NCBI GenBank assembly: GCA_044351265.1
Contig: JBILGC010000049.1
Coordinates: 1-14,668, forward strand
DNA: 14,668 bases
Source: JAJTFA01 sp044351265
GTDB taxonomy: Bacteria; Bacteroidota; Bacteroidia; UKL13-3
Reading direction: 5' to 3'
Of this stretch, positions 1 to 8,033 are shown in pieces (position 1 is the first letter of the stretch; each line of letters opens with the position of its first letter). The notes under the pieces were generated by a model, which ran no database searches, was not told the origin of the DNA, and saw nothing but the letters and a program-made list of their open reading frames with translations. Position numbers and translations under genes: made by a program.

Positions 1-424
1 CAGCTGATATGCGTGCTTTTTTCTCGGGATCTTCAATAGATCCCCTAAGCACCACATAGGCCAGATACATGAGCATACCTATGGCGGCACTATTTAATTT
101 AGGGTCGTTGGTCCATGGGGTTCCCCAGGTGTTTTGTGCCCAAATCATTCCGGTAATTAAACCCGCAATACCATATAAAATGGCAGCAGTTACAAATCCG
201 GAAGCTTCTAAATCACGGTGCATATTATTTGATGAAAGGTACCTGATGGAGCCAATCATGGAAGCCATTAAAAGAAAAATCATTCCAAACCACATAGGCA
301 CGTGGTAATAAAGGTTGCGTATGCTTTGTTCTAATATAGGCAAATCAGGCACCGGCATAAGCAAACCGCCTATAAACGCATAAAACAAAAGGGCAATGCC
401 CAATAATTTCCACCAATAATGCAT
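1..424 (-). CDS. ccmC: Cytochrome c maturation / heme-handling membrane protein CcmC (5' part, runs off left edge)
   Basis: Only the first 141 codons are present; the reading frame is open to the window edge, and family members are roughly 220-250 residues. CcmC family proteins work in the cytoplasmic membrane, where they present heme to CcmE for covalent attachment to c-type cytochromes. Visible here: a first hydrophobic helix (about residues 8-23), then NLYYHVPMWF (37-46) with His41 at the place of the conserved periplasmic heme-ligand histidine, a second helix (about 46-60), a third (about 77-93), and the tryptophan-rich heme-binding signature WAQNTWGTPW (95-104) followed by DPKLNS. The start is the ATG at 424; a perfect TAnnTTTG box ends only 7 bases upstream, so no earlier start is plausible. 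The strong terminator at 488-523 separates it from the surface-protein gene, so ccmC should begin its own transcript, probably continuing into further ccm genes outside the window (inference). Confidence 0.92.
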   Translation of the reverse strand, partial: MHYWWKLLGIALLFYAFIGGLLMPVPDLPILEQSIRNLYYHVPMWFGMIFLLMASMIGSIRYLSSNNMHRDLEASGFVTAAILYGIAGLITGMIWAQNTWGTPWTNDPKLNSAAIGMLMYLAYVVLRGSIEDPEKKARISA

Positions 425-431
425 ATGGGCG

Positions 432-439
432 CAAAGGTA
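432..439 (-). promoter_or_regulatory. Bacteroidota -7 promoter box of ccmC
   Basis: The minus strand reads TACCTTTG, an exact match to the Bacteroidota -7 consensus TAnnTTTG. It ends 7 bases before the ccmC ATG, so transcription would start at or within a few bases of the start codon, giving a leaderless or nearly leaderless mRNA. I see no good TTG -33 element 17-21 bases upstream, which lowers confidence. Confidence 0.55.
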
Positions 440-487
440 TAAATTTAGACAAGAAACCGTTATTAATTTTGAAGGAGCTATGCACAT

Positions 488-523
488 AAAAAAGCCGCCC
501 TGATTAATCAGGGCGGCTTTTTT
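488..523 (-). terminator. Rho-independent terminator, bidirectional in form
   Basis: A perfect 24-bp palindrome (494-517, half-site GCCGCCCTGATT) is flanked by six A on the left and six T on the right, so it would form a GC-rich hairpin followed by a U-run on either strand. On the minus strand it lies 19 bases after the stop codon of the large T9SS protein gene ending at 542, and it shields the ccmC promoter from read-through. Confidence 0.93.
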
Positions 524-541
524 ATAAAAATATATTACAAT

Positions 542-3500
542 TTAGTTTTTAATGAATTTTGAGTTGAATAGGGTTTGATTGCCATCCCTGATTTCAATGA
601 AATAGATTCCTGAAGCCAGCGATTCAATGTTTAAAGCTACTTTTTTGTCTAATACGGTATCTGTTGAGATCAATAATGACCCAGCGATATCATGTACATT
701 AATTGAAACGCTTGTATTATTAGTGTCTTCTGTTGAAATATTCAGGATATTACTAGCAGGTACAGGATAGATCATGATATTTCGACCTGAACCGAAGATA
801 TCACTGATGTTTGTATTGTTAAAATTAACAGGTAAAATAAGGGAATAGCTGTGTTGGCCATTTAAATCAACCTGCTTAATTCTGTAATAGTTAATCATAT
901 TCAGTGAAGGTGTTTCATCAATGAAACTATAATTGCTTTCCATATTGGTAGTTCCACTTCCTTTAATTAAACCAATTGATTTAAAGTCTTTGTTATCCAG
1001 AGATCTTTCCAGTTCAAAATGGCTGTTATTTAGTTCTGCAGCTGTGCTCCAGTTGAGGAGTGTTTGCTCGCCTTGTTTATTAGCTTTAAAACTTAAGTAT
1101 TCAACCGGCAAGGATGAGCTTGCTCCGGCAAAGTAAAGTTTAAACCTTCCTGCACCTGTTGAAGCTGTATTGGTATTGGTTGTGAAGTTGTAGTTTGAAG
1201 TACCAGATAGATTAATAAGTGAATTCTGGAATAAATCATGCAGAAATACTTGCGTACCGATAAAACTATTTACCCCGTCAAATATCAATCTATAATTGTT
1301 TGCTACAGCAGATTGATTTACAAATAAGTTTACAGTGTCGGTATTAAGCAGGGCAGAGGTATTCTTTGAATTGATATCTAAATAATTGGTGCTACCATTG
1401 TTGTAGCAGGCAAGTTGACCCAATCCAAAACTTAATTTGGACGCATCAAAAGCATCTGAATCGTTACTTGCATCATTTCTGTAATGAATGAAACTATAAT
1501 TATTGCTGGAATCGTTTAGATTTTTAAGTGTTATGCTCAGTAGGTTAGGCAGGATATTATTTTTAAAAAAGCCATTAGGTACACTACTTGTGGATTTATG
1601 TGCTTCATTAAAGGTTATATTTGCAGATCCGGTAGCTGTTTTAAATACCCAGAAAGACTGGCCTGAAGGTATGAAACGGGTTGCAGCTCCTGCACTTCCA
1701 TTCCATGAAACATAACCTGCACCTCCCACATTGAGGGTGTAATATATATTGTTGATTACCCCACTGTTTGTTGCTCTAAATGCATCAAAATCAAGTGTAG
1801 CAGCAAATGGATTACCAACGAGATTCCAACCGTCAGTACCTGCCGCACTTGCTTTAGATACCGATACATTGAATGGGCCTGTAGCAGGTGTGCCTGCTAC
1901 CGATAAAGTAACTTCATTTTGTGAACTAAGTGTTCCATCCAGTCTTCCAGCGTCAGAGCGATCTCCTCTAATAAAAACACGGTAACCAATACCTGCACTT
2001 AAGTTGGTACTGGTTGGATTACCAACCGATACCCATCTGTTGGTAAATGCTCCACCTGCGCTTTCGTCATAAGTGAACATAGATGCGCTATTGCTTGCTG
2101 TCCAGTCGAAGCCATCGGCATTAAAATTAGAAGTGCCAACAGGGCCTGTTCCGCCTGAGCCTCCGGTTATAAACATTTGCGATTGCCAGTTATTTCTTAT
2201 GGTTGCGCTGCTGCCTGAAGTAACAGGTGCGGCAAGGAAGCGCCAGCTGCGTGAGCGTGAAGGGATGTATCTTTGTATGTTGGCATTGCCGGAAAAAGGT
2301 GTAGCACCATCACATGCGCCAATTTGTGCTGTTTTTCCTGAGGTAGAAACCAGTGTTACATTACCATTTAAATTTATGGTTCCTCCTCCGGTAGAGGTTA
2401 GTAAATCAGTTATTTGTATAGCATCAGTAATGGTTGCTGTACCACCTGTTTTTGAACTGATTAGGTTTGCAATTGACATGGTGCCTGCATTTCTGAAATC
2501 TATATTTTGAGCACTTGCACCTCCTAAGTTAATGGTACTGGTAGAAGGCGTAAAAGTACCTGAATTCGTTACATTTCCCTGAAAGGTTAATTCATTGCCA
2601 CCTGAAACGAATGTAGCTCCGGCATTTATAGTGAATGCACCCGCTATGTTTAATTTGCCGGATGACAATGTTACGGCTGCAGAAGTATTGCTAATAGTAA
2701 CCCTGGGCAAGGGAGCAGCGCTGGCATTGGTATTACCGGTTATACTTTGGGCTGTTGTTCCATTTAAATTAATCAAGCCCGTTAAATTAGCACCTGCGGT
2801 TGTAGCTAAGTGATTGGTTAATACAAGATCTCCAGCTAAATTAATGGTACCTCCACTGAAGGATATAACAGAAGATGAATTGGATCCTGAAATTATTAAA
2901 CGATTATTAACTGTTACATTTGAGCCAAATGTAAAGGTTAATGGTGAACTAGATGTGCTAAATAGTTCTAATCTATGGAAAGTAATTGCATCAGGAATGG
3001 TTCGGTTAGAAGCTGCGGAAAATCTAAAAAGGCCGTTATTGTGGTTAAATGTTCTGGTGCCAAGAGTTCCTGAAGTCCATGCTCCTGTTATAACGGTTCC
3101 TGAAGTCGTATTGCTTGAAGCATTGAATATTCTTGTTCCTGTACCTCCGGTTCCAAAACTAAAGTTTCCATTAATGTTAATAGAAGATGCATTGGTTCCG
3201 TCAAAGGTTCTGTTTGAATTGCTGCTATTTCCGAAAGTAAATCCAGCACAAACGAGACTTGAGCCATTACCAAGGATTAATGATCCGGAACTTAGCGTAA
3301 TAAGGCCAACTTCTAACGTTAAATTGTCATCAAGGGTAACGATACCGCTATAGCCATTTATAAAAGTGATAGTGAATCCAACATGCACAAAATTCGAGTT
3401 AGCATCAATGAAGCAGTCATTGTTGGTTTCGTTGCCATCAAAAATAATATTGTTGAAGCCATCCGGCTGACCGGCAGTCCAATTACCATCATCACTGAAT

Positions 3501-3598
3501 ATGCCCGTTGCATTTGCGTCATTCCAAGTGGTTTGAGCAAAGCTTACCATATTAATAAATGTGAAAAAAGTAAATAAAAAAAGCAATGACTTTTTCAT
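542..3598 (-). CDS. Large secreted surface protein with T9SS type A sorting domain
   Basis: The 1018-residue protein starts with a signal peptide: lysines, a Phe/Leu-rich core, and VSFAQ at about 18-22, where Q would be the first mature residue as is common in Bacteroidota. The mature N-terminus (TTWNDANATG, then a GNW motif) opens a long Ser/Thr/Asn/Gly-rich region to about residue 450, likely a beta-rich or beta-helical fold. A second beta-rich region follows, with segments such as SRSWRFLAAPV and GWNLVGNPF that recur in T9SS cargo. At about 848-935 comes the module seen before many sorting domains (LNNSHFELERS, NYYRIKQVDLNG). The last ~78 residues form the sorting domain: YPVPASNILNIS, then VHDIAGSLL, then LASGIYFIEI, ending in FIKN. 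T9SS cargo is exported by the Sec system and then across the outer membrane; type A domains are removed and the protein is usually attached to the surface. No catalytic motif was recognised, so the role (adhesin, matrix protein or other) is open. Several long opposite-strand open frames here are shadows of its composition. Confidence 0.93.
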   Translation of the reverse strand: MKKSLLFLFTFFTFINMVSFAQTTWNDANATGIFSDDGNWTAGQPDGFNNIIFDGNETNNDCFIDANSNFVHVGFTITFINGYSGIVTLDDNLTLEVGLITLSSGSLILGNGSSLVCAGFTFGNSSNSNRTFDGTNASSININGNFSFGTGGTGTRIFNASSNTTSGTVITGAWTSGTLGTRTFNHNNGLFRFSAASNRTIPDAITFHRLELFSTSSSPLTFTFGSNVTVNNRLIISGSNSSSVISFSGGTINLAGDLVLTNHLATTAGANLTGLINLNGTTAQSITGNTNASAAPLPRVTISNTSAAVTLSSGKLNIAGAFTINAGATFVSGGNELTFQGNVTNSGTFTPSTSTINLGGASAQNIDFRNAGTMSIANLISSKTGGTATITDAIQITDLLTSTGGGTINLNGNVTLVSTSGKTAQIGACDGATPFSGNANIQRYIPSRSRSWRFLAAPVTSGSSATIRNNWQSQMFITGGSGGTGPVGTSNFNADGFDWTASNSASMFTYDESAGGAFTNRWVSVGNPTSTNLSAGIGYRVFIRGDRSDAGRLDGTLSSQNEVTLSVAGTPATGPFNVSVSKASAAGTDGWNLVGNPFAATLDFDAFRATNSGVINNIYYTLNVGGAGYVSWNGSAGAATRFIPSGQSFWVFKTATGSANITFNEAHKSTSSVPNGFFKNNILPNLLSITLKNLNDSSNNYSFIHYRNDASNDSDAFDASKLSFGLGQLACYNNGSTNYLDINSKNTSALLNTDTVNLFVNQSAVANNYRLIFDGVNSFIGTQVFLHDLFQNSLINLSGTSNYNFTTNTNTASTGAGRFKLYFAGASSSLPVEYLSFKANKQGEQTLLNWSTAAELNNSHFELERSLDNKDFKSIGLIKGSGTTNMESNYSFIDETPSLNMINYYRIKQVDLNGQHSYSLILPVNFNNTNISDIFGSGRNIMIYPVPASNILNISTEDTNNTSVSINVHDIAGSLLISTDTVLDKKVALNIESLASGIYFIEIRDGNQTLFNSKFIKN

Positions 3599-3603
3599 AC
3601 GTG

Positions 3604-3635
3604 CAAGATTAAAAAGTTTTTATAAGCGCTTCAAA
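3604..3635 (-). promoter_or_regulatory. Likely promoter of the 542-3598 surface-protein gene
   Basis: On the minus strand TTTG (3635-3632) is followed after exactly 20 bases by TAATCTTG (3611-3604), a 7/8 match to TAnnTTTG. This fits the Bacteroidota -33/-7 arrangement. The -7 box ends 5 bases before the ATG at 3598, which would give a leaderless or very short leader, as seems to be the case for ccmC. Confidence 0.55.
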
Positions 3636-3732
3636 TGTATAAAAGTTTGAGTTCTAACGCAAATAAATATTTAAACAGCATTTTGGGTATATTAAAAGAT
3701 ATTCTGCTATCAAAACTGTTCAAATGTCTAAA
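3630..3732. repeat. 14-bp direct repeat spanning a -33 element, with a possible second upstream promoter
   Basis: TTCAAATGTATAAA (3630-3643) recurs as TTCAAATGTCTAAA (3719-3732), 13 of 14 bases identical, 89 bases apart. The left copy contains the TTTG -33 element (minus strand) of the promoter at 3604-3635. The right copy contains a minus-strand TTTG (3724-3721) followed after 19 bases by TATCTTTT (3701-3694), a 7/8 match to TAnnTTTG. The repeat could therefore be tandem promoters or a paired protein-binding site controlling the minus-strand surface-protein gene. In AT-rich DNA a chance match is possible. Confidence 0.35.
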
Positions 3733-3834
3733 GCGTTTGTTTACTAACATAAGCATTTTATTTTGAACCTCAGTACTTTTTTTACATGAATTATTTTAAT
3801 TTCTAAATTTTAAATAAAAATCATAAAATTACTG

Positions 3835-3862
3835 TTGGTTTTGTTTAAAAACACTAACTTTG
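3835..3862 (+). promoter_or_regulatory. Promoter of the second T9SS gene; decides its start codon
   Basis: TAACTTTG at 3855-3862 matches the -7 consensus TAnnTTTG exactly, and a TTG lies at 3835-3837, 17 bases upstream, somewhat short of the usual 19-21. Transcription would begin near 3867, leaving an A/T-rich leader of about 19 bases before the ATG at 3886. A TTG in the same frame at 3835 would lie upstream of the transcription start and so cannot be the translation start. Confidence 0.6.
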
Positions 3863-3885
3863 AAGTTCTTTTTTATTTAAACAAA

Positions 3886-6297
3886 ATGAACAAAATTATT
3901 AATCTAATTATTATTATTTTATCCATCGTTTCTCATAAAATCAGTGCTCAAAACACCTACACTTGGAATGTTTCAAATGGCGATTTTCAGGTGGCAACAA
4001 ATTGGCAGCCAAACAGAAACGTACCAAATTTAAGAGATACGCTTGTTTTTAATGGTATCACTACGCCATTAGCTGTGGTTAGTAATATTCCAACTCAAAC
4101 TGTAGCATGCATAAGGGTAGTTAACAGTGTTAATCTGATTTTTAACAGTGCAGTGTCTCCAAGCGCATCAGGTACTATTGTAAGAAGTGGACAAAACGTT
4201 ACAGGTACAGGAACAAACTTTACATCAGAAATGAGGCCTTATGATCAGCTGTTCACTTTCACCTCTGTAAATCCATATGTAGGATATACTAATATTGGTG
4301 AAGTTACTTTAATTAATTCGAATACATCAATCACAACATCCAGCGCAGGAACAATAAACCCGGCCAGATCTTATGCAGTATATCCTAAACTTGTTTGTAA
4401 AGCAGTTTCAACTACCATTCCTGCTTTTGAGGTACAGCAAGGATGTTCGTTAAATATTGCTTGTAACACACCAGGCTTAACCATTTGGGTTGATACAGGT
4501 GCATATGCAAGTATCCTAGGTTATGTTAATTTATCTGAAAGGAGCAGATTATATGGTATTAACGCAAATTCTTTAAGGTTTTTAGCCAATTCAACATTGA
4601 GTTGTGATGCAACTTTTGCCGGAAATGCCTTTGGACTTACAGGTCCGGCAAGCGTTGCTACTTTTGATTCATCATCCACATTTATTCAATCTGCAGGTGC
4701 AAATCCATTTGCATTAACAGCTCCTGCTACAAAGGTGATATTTAATTCAGGAAGCAATTTTATTTTTAGGTCAACAACAGGTGGTCCCGCACTATCAGGA
4801 AGAAGTTATGGAAATTTTATTTATCGGTCTCCAAGTTCTTATTCATTAACCGGAGGGGCATCCGGCAGTAAAATAGAGGATTTAATTGTAGATACCGGAC
4901 AGTTAACAATTGGTTTTACAGGAACATTAAGTTTAGCTGGGTCAATCAGTGTAAATTCACCAGGTAGGCTTGTTATGTCTGCAACTAGTGGAACCCCTAA
5001 CTATATTTTTAACGGAAGCAGGCTGCAAACGATAGGAGGAAATGGATCCTTGGTCATTGATTCATTAACTGCTTCAATCATCGACTTTACTATTCAAAAC
5101 AGAAATGGCCTTAGGTTAGATCGTAATTTGGAATTTGGCGGAAGATTGATTTTAGATACTGGCGCTTTAAACTTAAACGGCAATGTCTTATTGCTGGGAA
5201 CATCTAGCGGCAGCACTTCAGGGGGTATTTTTGCCAATGCAGGATATATTTCAGGAAGTGGTACCCTTAGCAGATATTTCTCTGCCACCAGAACCTATGC
5301 GCATGATACAAGCAGCTTGTTTCGATTTGGTTCATCGGCTACTAATTTAATATCATTTACCATTTCCGGAAATCCAACAACAGATGGGTTGGTAAGTGCA
5401 AGTTTTGCGGAAGCTAGCGGATTCAGTAGCTTCACTACTCCGTTTAATGATAATGCCACCAATGCTGTATTGGTAAACGTAAGGCAAAACAGAAATTTAA
5501 CCATCAGCACAGGTGGTGGGTTTTCAGCAACAGGTTTGGGATTGCGTTTGATTACTACTGCCAATATTGGGCAAGTAAATAACCCTGCAAATATTAGGAT
5601 TACGCTTGTTGGGGGCATTGCCCCGGGAACAGCAGCAGATGGAGGCGGAACAAATACATCTCCATTTGCAGAGCGCACAGGCTTAACGCACGCCAACCTT
5701 AATAACACTTTTTATATTGGTGCCAGTGCTACCCAAAACCCATTACCTGCAAAGCTCATTAAGTTTAATGGAGCAGTATACGGCAAGGATGCCTTGCTCA
5801 GTTGGACAACAGCAAGTGAGCAAAACGTTGCGGCTTTCTTTGTACAAAAAAGTGCTGATGGTTTGATTTTTACAGATATTGCTAAAGTATCTGCTAAAGG
5901 TAACTCATCAGAACCGTTGCATTATTCTTTTACCGATGAAGGTGCTTTTGAAAACAGCCATCTAAACTATTATAGGTTGCGTATAGCGGATAACGATTCT
6001 AAAGAAGCTCATTCAGAGACCATCGCATTGAACAGCAATCAACTTGCTCATTCAGCTGTTTTAATTGAAAATCCGGTGAGCAGTGTTGCACAACTTGTCT
6101 TTTCTGAAGAGATAACAGGAGTTGTGCATTTGCGTTTAGTGGATTTGCAAGGTAAAGAGTTGCTGCGCATGGATTCAAAACTCAATCAGGAAAAGACATT
6201 GAAGATTGACTTCGAAAAACTTCAGGCAGGCTTGTATCTTTTACAAATCATGCACAAGGGTCAACTTCAAACCATTAAGATACAAAAGAAGCCATAA
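3886..6297 (+). CDS. Secreted surface protein with T9SS type A-like sorting domain
   Basis: The 803-residue protein starts at ATG 3886. This start gives a clean signal peptide (MNK, an Ile/Leu-rich core, then HKISAQ at about 17-22), and the promoter at 3835-3862 excludes the longer in-frame TTG start. The mature N-terminus NTYTWNVSNGDFQ...NW resembles that of the 542-3598 protein (TTWNDANATG...GNW), so the two are probably related. A Ser/Thr/Gly/Asn-rich beta region fills most of the length. The pre-sorting module lies at about residues 620-712 (LLSWTTASEQNVAAFFVQKS, LNYYRLRIAD). The C-terminal ~80 residues are the sorting domain (LRLVDLQGKELLRM, LQAGLYLLQI, ending in KIQKKP). Its first block reads IENPVSS, so the usual YPNP is reduced to NP. 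The molecular role is unknown. It is divergent from the other surface-protein gene across 287 bp. Confidence 0.92.
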   Translation: MNKIINLIIIILSIVSHKISAQNTYTWNVSNGDFQVATNWQPNRNVPNLRDTLVFNGITTPLAVVSNIPTQTVACIRVVNSVNLIFNSAVSPSASGTIVRSGQNVTGTGTNFTSEMRPYDQLFTFTSVNPYVGYTNIGEVTLINSNTSITTSSAGTINPARSYAVYPKLVCKAVSTTIPAFEVQQGCSLNIACNTPGLTIWVDTGAYASILGYVNLSERSRLYGINANSLRFLANSTLSCDATFAGNAFGLTGPASVATFDSSSTFIQSAGANPFALTAPATKVIFNSGSNFIFRSTTGGPALSGRSYGNFIYRSPSSYSLTGGASGSKIEDLIVDTGQLTIGFTGTLSLAGSISVNSPGRLVMSATSGTPNYIFNGSRLQTIGGNGSLVIDSLTASIIDFTIQNRNGLRLDRNLEFGGRLILDTGALNLNGNVLLLGTSSGSTSGGIFANAGYISGSGTLSRYFSATRTYAHDTSSLFRFGSSATNLISFTISGNPTTDGLVSASFAEASGFSSFTTPFNDNATNAVLVNVRQNRNLTISTGGGFSATGLGLRLITTANIGQVNNPANIRITLVGGIAPGTAADGGGTNTSPFAERTGLTHANLNNTFYIGASATQNPLPAKLIKFNGAVYGKDALLSWTTASEQNVAAFFVQKSADGLIFTDIAKVSAKGNSSEPLHYSFTDEGAFENSHLNYYRLRIADNDSKEAHSETIALNSNQLAHSAVLIENPVSSVAQLVFSEEITGVVHLRLVDLQGKELLRMDSKLNQEKTLKIDFEKLQAGLYLLQIMHKGQLQTIKIQKKP

Positions 6298-6368
6298 ACC
6301 TTCTGAGTAAATTATTGATAATATAAATTGTTTACAAACATATAATTAGGTAAATTTATATGTAAATA

Positions 6369-6406
6369 ACCATTTGTTAAATGGTGTATTTGTTTATTTT
6401 ATTTTC
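6369..6406 (+). terminator. Possible weak terminator after the second T9SS gene
   Basis: ACCATTT (6369-6375) and AAATGGT (6379-6385) form a 7-bp stem with a 3-base loop, followed by a T-rich but interrupted tract to about 6406. A second, purely A/T-based hairpin with an 8-bp stem (6338-6345 with 6356-6363) lies just upstream. Low GC and the broken T-run make this uncertain. Confidence 0.4.
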
Positions 6407-6416
6407 TTAGCATAAA

Positions 6417-7699
6417 ATGAAAAATCATAAAAAAAACATTACTAACCTATGTATTAATCCTAGGTAGCATTTTATCAGTTAAAGCGCAGGTTTACCTTGA
6501 TGAGAATTTTAATTATGGAAACACGTCTGATAGTTTGACATCACCGCTTTTAACTTCTTCATCGGTTTGGAAAACGCATAGTGGTGCAGCGAATCAGATA
6601 TTATTTCAAACAACAGGATTATCTTATACTGGATATGCAAGTTCGAATATAGGTGGTGCGGCTGCTATTATTAATGGGTCAGGGTCTAGGCAAGATATAA
6701 ACTGAATCATTCCTATATCAATTAGTTCCGGTAATGTTTATGTTTCGTTTTTATTAAATGTATCAGTTGCTGGAGGTAGTGGTACAACTTCTGATTATAT
6801 CTTTCATTTAAACGACACTTCAGGGAATATTCTACCAAATAATGTATTTAGAGCTAGAGTATTCATCAGAGATGGGAGCAGTCCTTCTACATTTCAAATT
6901 GGTGTAAACAAGGGCAGTAGTACAACTTCAACTGTTTGGACAACAACAAACTATAATTTAAATTCTACACATCTGGTTGTATTAAAGTATATATTTTTAC
7001 CTTCTAGCACTACAAATGATAACGTTTATGCTTGGATTTTTAGCTCAGGTATTCCTGCGTAAGAGCCAGCACCTATGCTAATAGCCACAGATATGACTAT
7101 CGCTGACTTTACAAAAATTGGTTCTGTTTGTTTAAGGCAAGGAAGCACTGGTACCACATCAGCAATTATTGATGGTATTAGGGTTGCTGGATCATGGAAT
7201 GATGCACCACTCCCTGTATCATGGCAGCAATTTGAAGTGCTTTCAAAAAATGGTGTGAATGAGTTGATATGGTCAACCTCATTAGAACTTAACAACAGCC
7301 ATTTTGTAATTGAGCGCAGTGCTGATGGCAATATTTTTGAAGCCATTGGATCACAAAGAGGTATGGGCACTACAGCTCAAACCAGCAATTACTTGTTCAC
7401 TGATGAAAAACCGCTTGCAGGCATCAATTACTACCGCATAAAACAGGTTGATTTTGATGGTGCATTCAGCTATTCTGATGTGCGTGAGGTAAGCAATGAA
7501 GCAATTATACCTATAATGACTGCCTACCACCCTTGAGTTGGTTGATTTAACAGGGAAAGTGAATCATTACCAACTAGCTGAGGTAAACGAAAACAATTCG
7601 CAATTTGATATCTCTGTTGCTGATTTACCTGCAGGAATTTATTATGTGAGGGTTAGCAATGCGCTTACTACAACCATACAAAAAGTGGTAAAGCATTAA
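6417..7699 (+). pseudogene. Decayed T9SS type A sorting-domain protein gene
   Basis: Conceptual translation gives one recognisable T9SS protein of about 425 residues carrying four lesions. (1) The ATG at 6417 is in the wrong frame; removing one A from the A-run at 6420-6424 joins it to a good signal peptide ending in SVKAQ, followed by VYLDENFNYG. Without that change the ATG frame stops after 16 codons, and the correct frame has a TGA overlapping the ATG. (2) TGA at 6703-6705, most simply a former TGG (context RQDIN-stop-IIPIS). (3) TAA at 7060-7062 between SSGIPA and EPAPML. (4) Near 7530 the frame changes and about 18-20 residues are missing, so AYHP runs almost directly into LELVDLTGK. The middle part (7063-7534) is open and carries the pre-sorting module (LNNSHFVIERS, NYYRIKQVDFDG), close to that of the 542-3598 protein. 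The end (LPAGIYYVRV ... KVVKH) is an intact sorting-domain tail stopping at TAA 7697-7699. If the sequence is accurate, no functional secreted protein can be made. Sequencing error could explain the A-run but not all four lesions. Confidence 0.88.
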
Positions 7700-7722
7700 T
7701 ATTTCTAGACTAAGATTGAAAG

Positions 7723-7747
7723 AAAGCCTCCGCAAGGGGGCTTTTTT
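7723..7747 (+). terminator. Rho-independent terminator after the T9SS pseudogene
   Basis: AAAGCCTCC (7723-7731) pairs with GGGGGCTTT (7736-7744) over nine positions, one of them a G-T wobble, around a GCAA tetraloop. A run of six T follows (7742-7747). It begins 23 bases after the pseudogene stop codon, so the original transcription unit end is still preserved. Confidence 0.88.
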
Positions 7748-8033
7748 ATGGGTAGAGTTGTTGAATGGTTATTGGTGACATGGCTGGTATTGTGGATTGA
7801 AAGATTGCAGGATGTAATATTAACTTAACCATCAATCGTATATCATTTAGCATTCAATATTTACCAAACCATTGTGCCTTTGTGTCTCTTTTGTTCACAT
7901 AAAAAAGGCCAAGCCCTTTATTTTCTTGGAATCTCGCTTTTTGCATCTTTCCTCTTTCAGCGCAGCGGTCTTTTATCTCTTCGCTCACATATCGCTTAAC
8001 AAAGAACATCGTACAAAAAAAGCCTTTCTTAAA
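7748..8033. other. Intergenic stretch without a supported gene
   Basis: About 286 bases lie between the plus-strand terminator and the end of the threonylcarbamoyladenylate synthase gene. It holds a minus-strand terminator (7901-7919). It also holds a stretch reading CCTTTGTGTCTCTTTTGTTC (about 7876-7895), similar to what I recall as low-complexity intergenic text common in environmental Bacteroidota; that comparison is from memory only. A plus-strand open frame from 7872 overlaps the synthase gene by about 95 bases and has no recognisable domain. A 51-codon minus-strand frame (8009-7854) is discussed in the findings. Nothing else is visible. Confidence 0.6.
7901..7919 (-). terminator. Probable terminator of the response regulator - tsaC transcript
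   Basis: On the minus strand AAAGGGC (7919-7913) pairs with GCCTTTT (7909-7903) around the loop TTG, giving a 7-bp stem with one G-T wobble. The T-run (six T in all) continues to 7901. It lies 115 bases beyond the tsaC stop codon, so the mRNA would have a fairly long 3' end. Confidence 0.5.

Noticed and set aside
69..308. 79-codon plus-strand open frame
   Set aside because: It is antisense to ccmC, whose heme-handling motifs are clear.
2814..3353. 179-codon open frame on the plus strand, with several neighbouring shorter ones at 933-2813
   Set aside because: They lie opposite the 542-3598 surface-protein gene, whose Thr/Ser/Gly/Asn-rich repeats leave the complementary frames free of stops. 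They have no domain, signal peptide or promoter.
3835..3885. Longer N-terminus for the second T9SS protein from the TTG at 3835
   Set aside because: It overlaps the -7 box at 3855-3862, and it would bury the signal peptide that starts cleanly at 3886.
5295..5708. 137-codon open frame on the minus strand
   Set aside because: Antisense to the well-supported second T9SS gene and of shadow-like composition.
6703..6705. TGA read as tryptophan or another recoded residue
   Set aside because: TGA is the normal stop of the tsaC gene here, no selenocysteine context was seen, and the same gene has a TAA and two frame changes, so decay is simpler.
7075..7536. A separate 153-residue gene
   Set aside because: It lacks a signal peptide and both ends match a larger T9SS protein; it is the open middle part of the pseudogene at 6417-7699.
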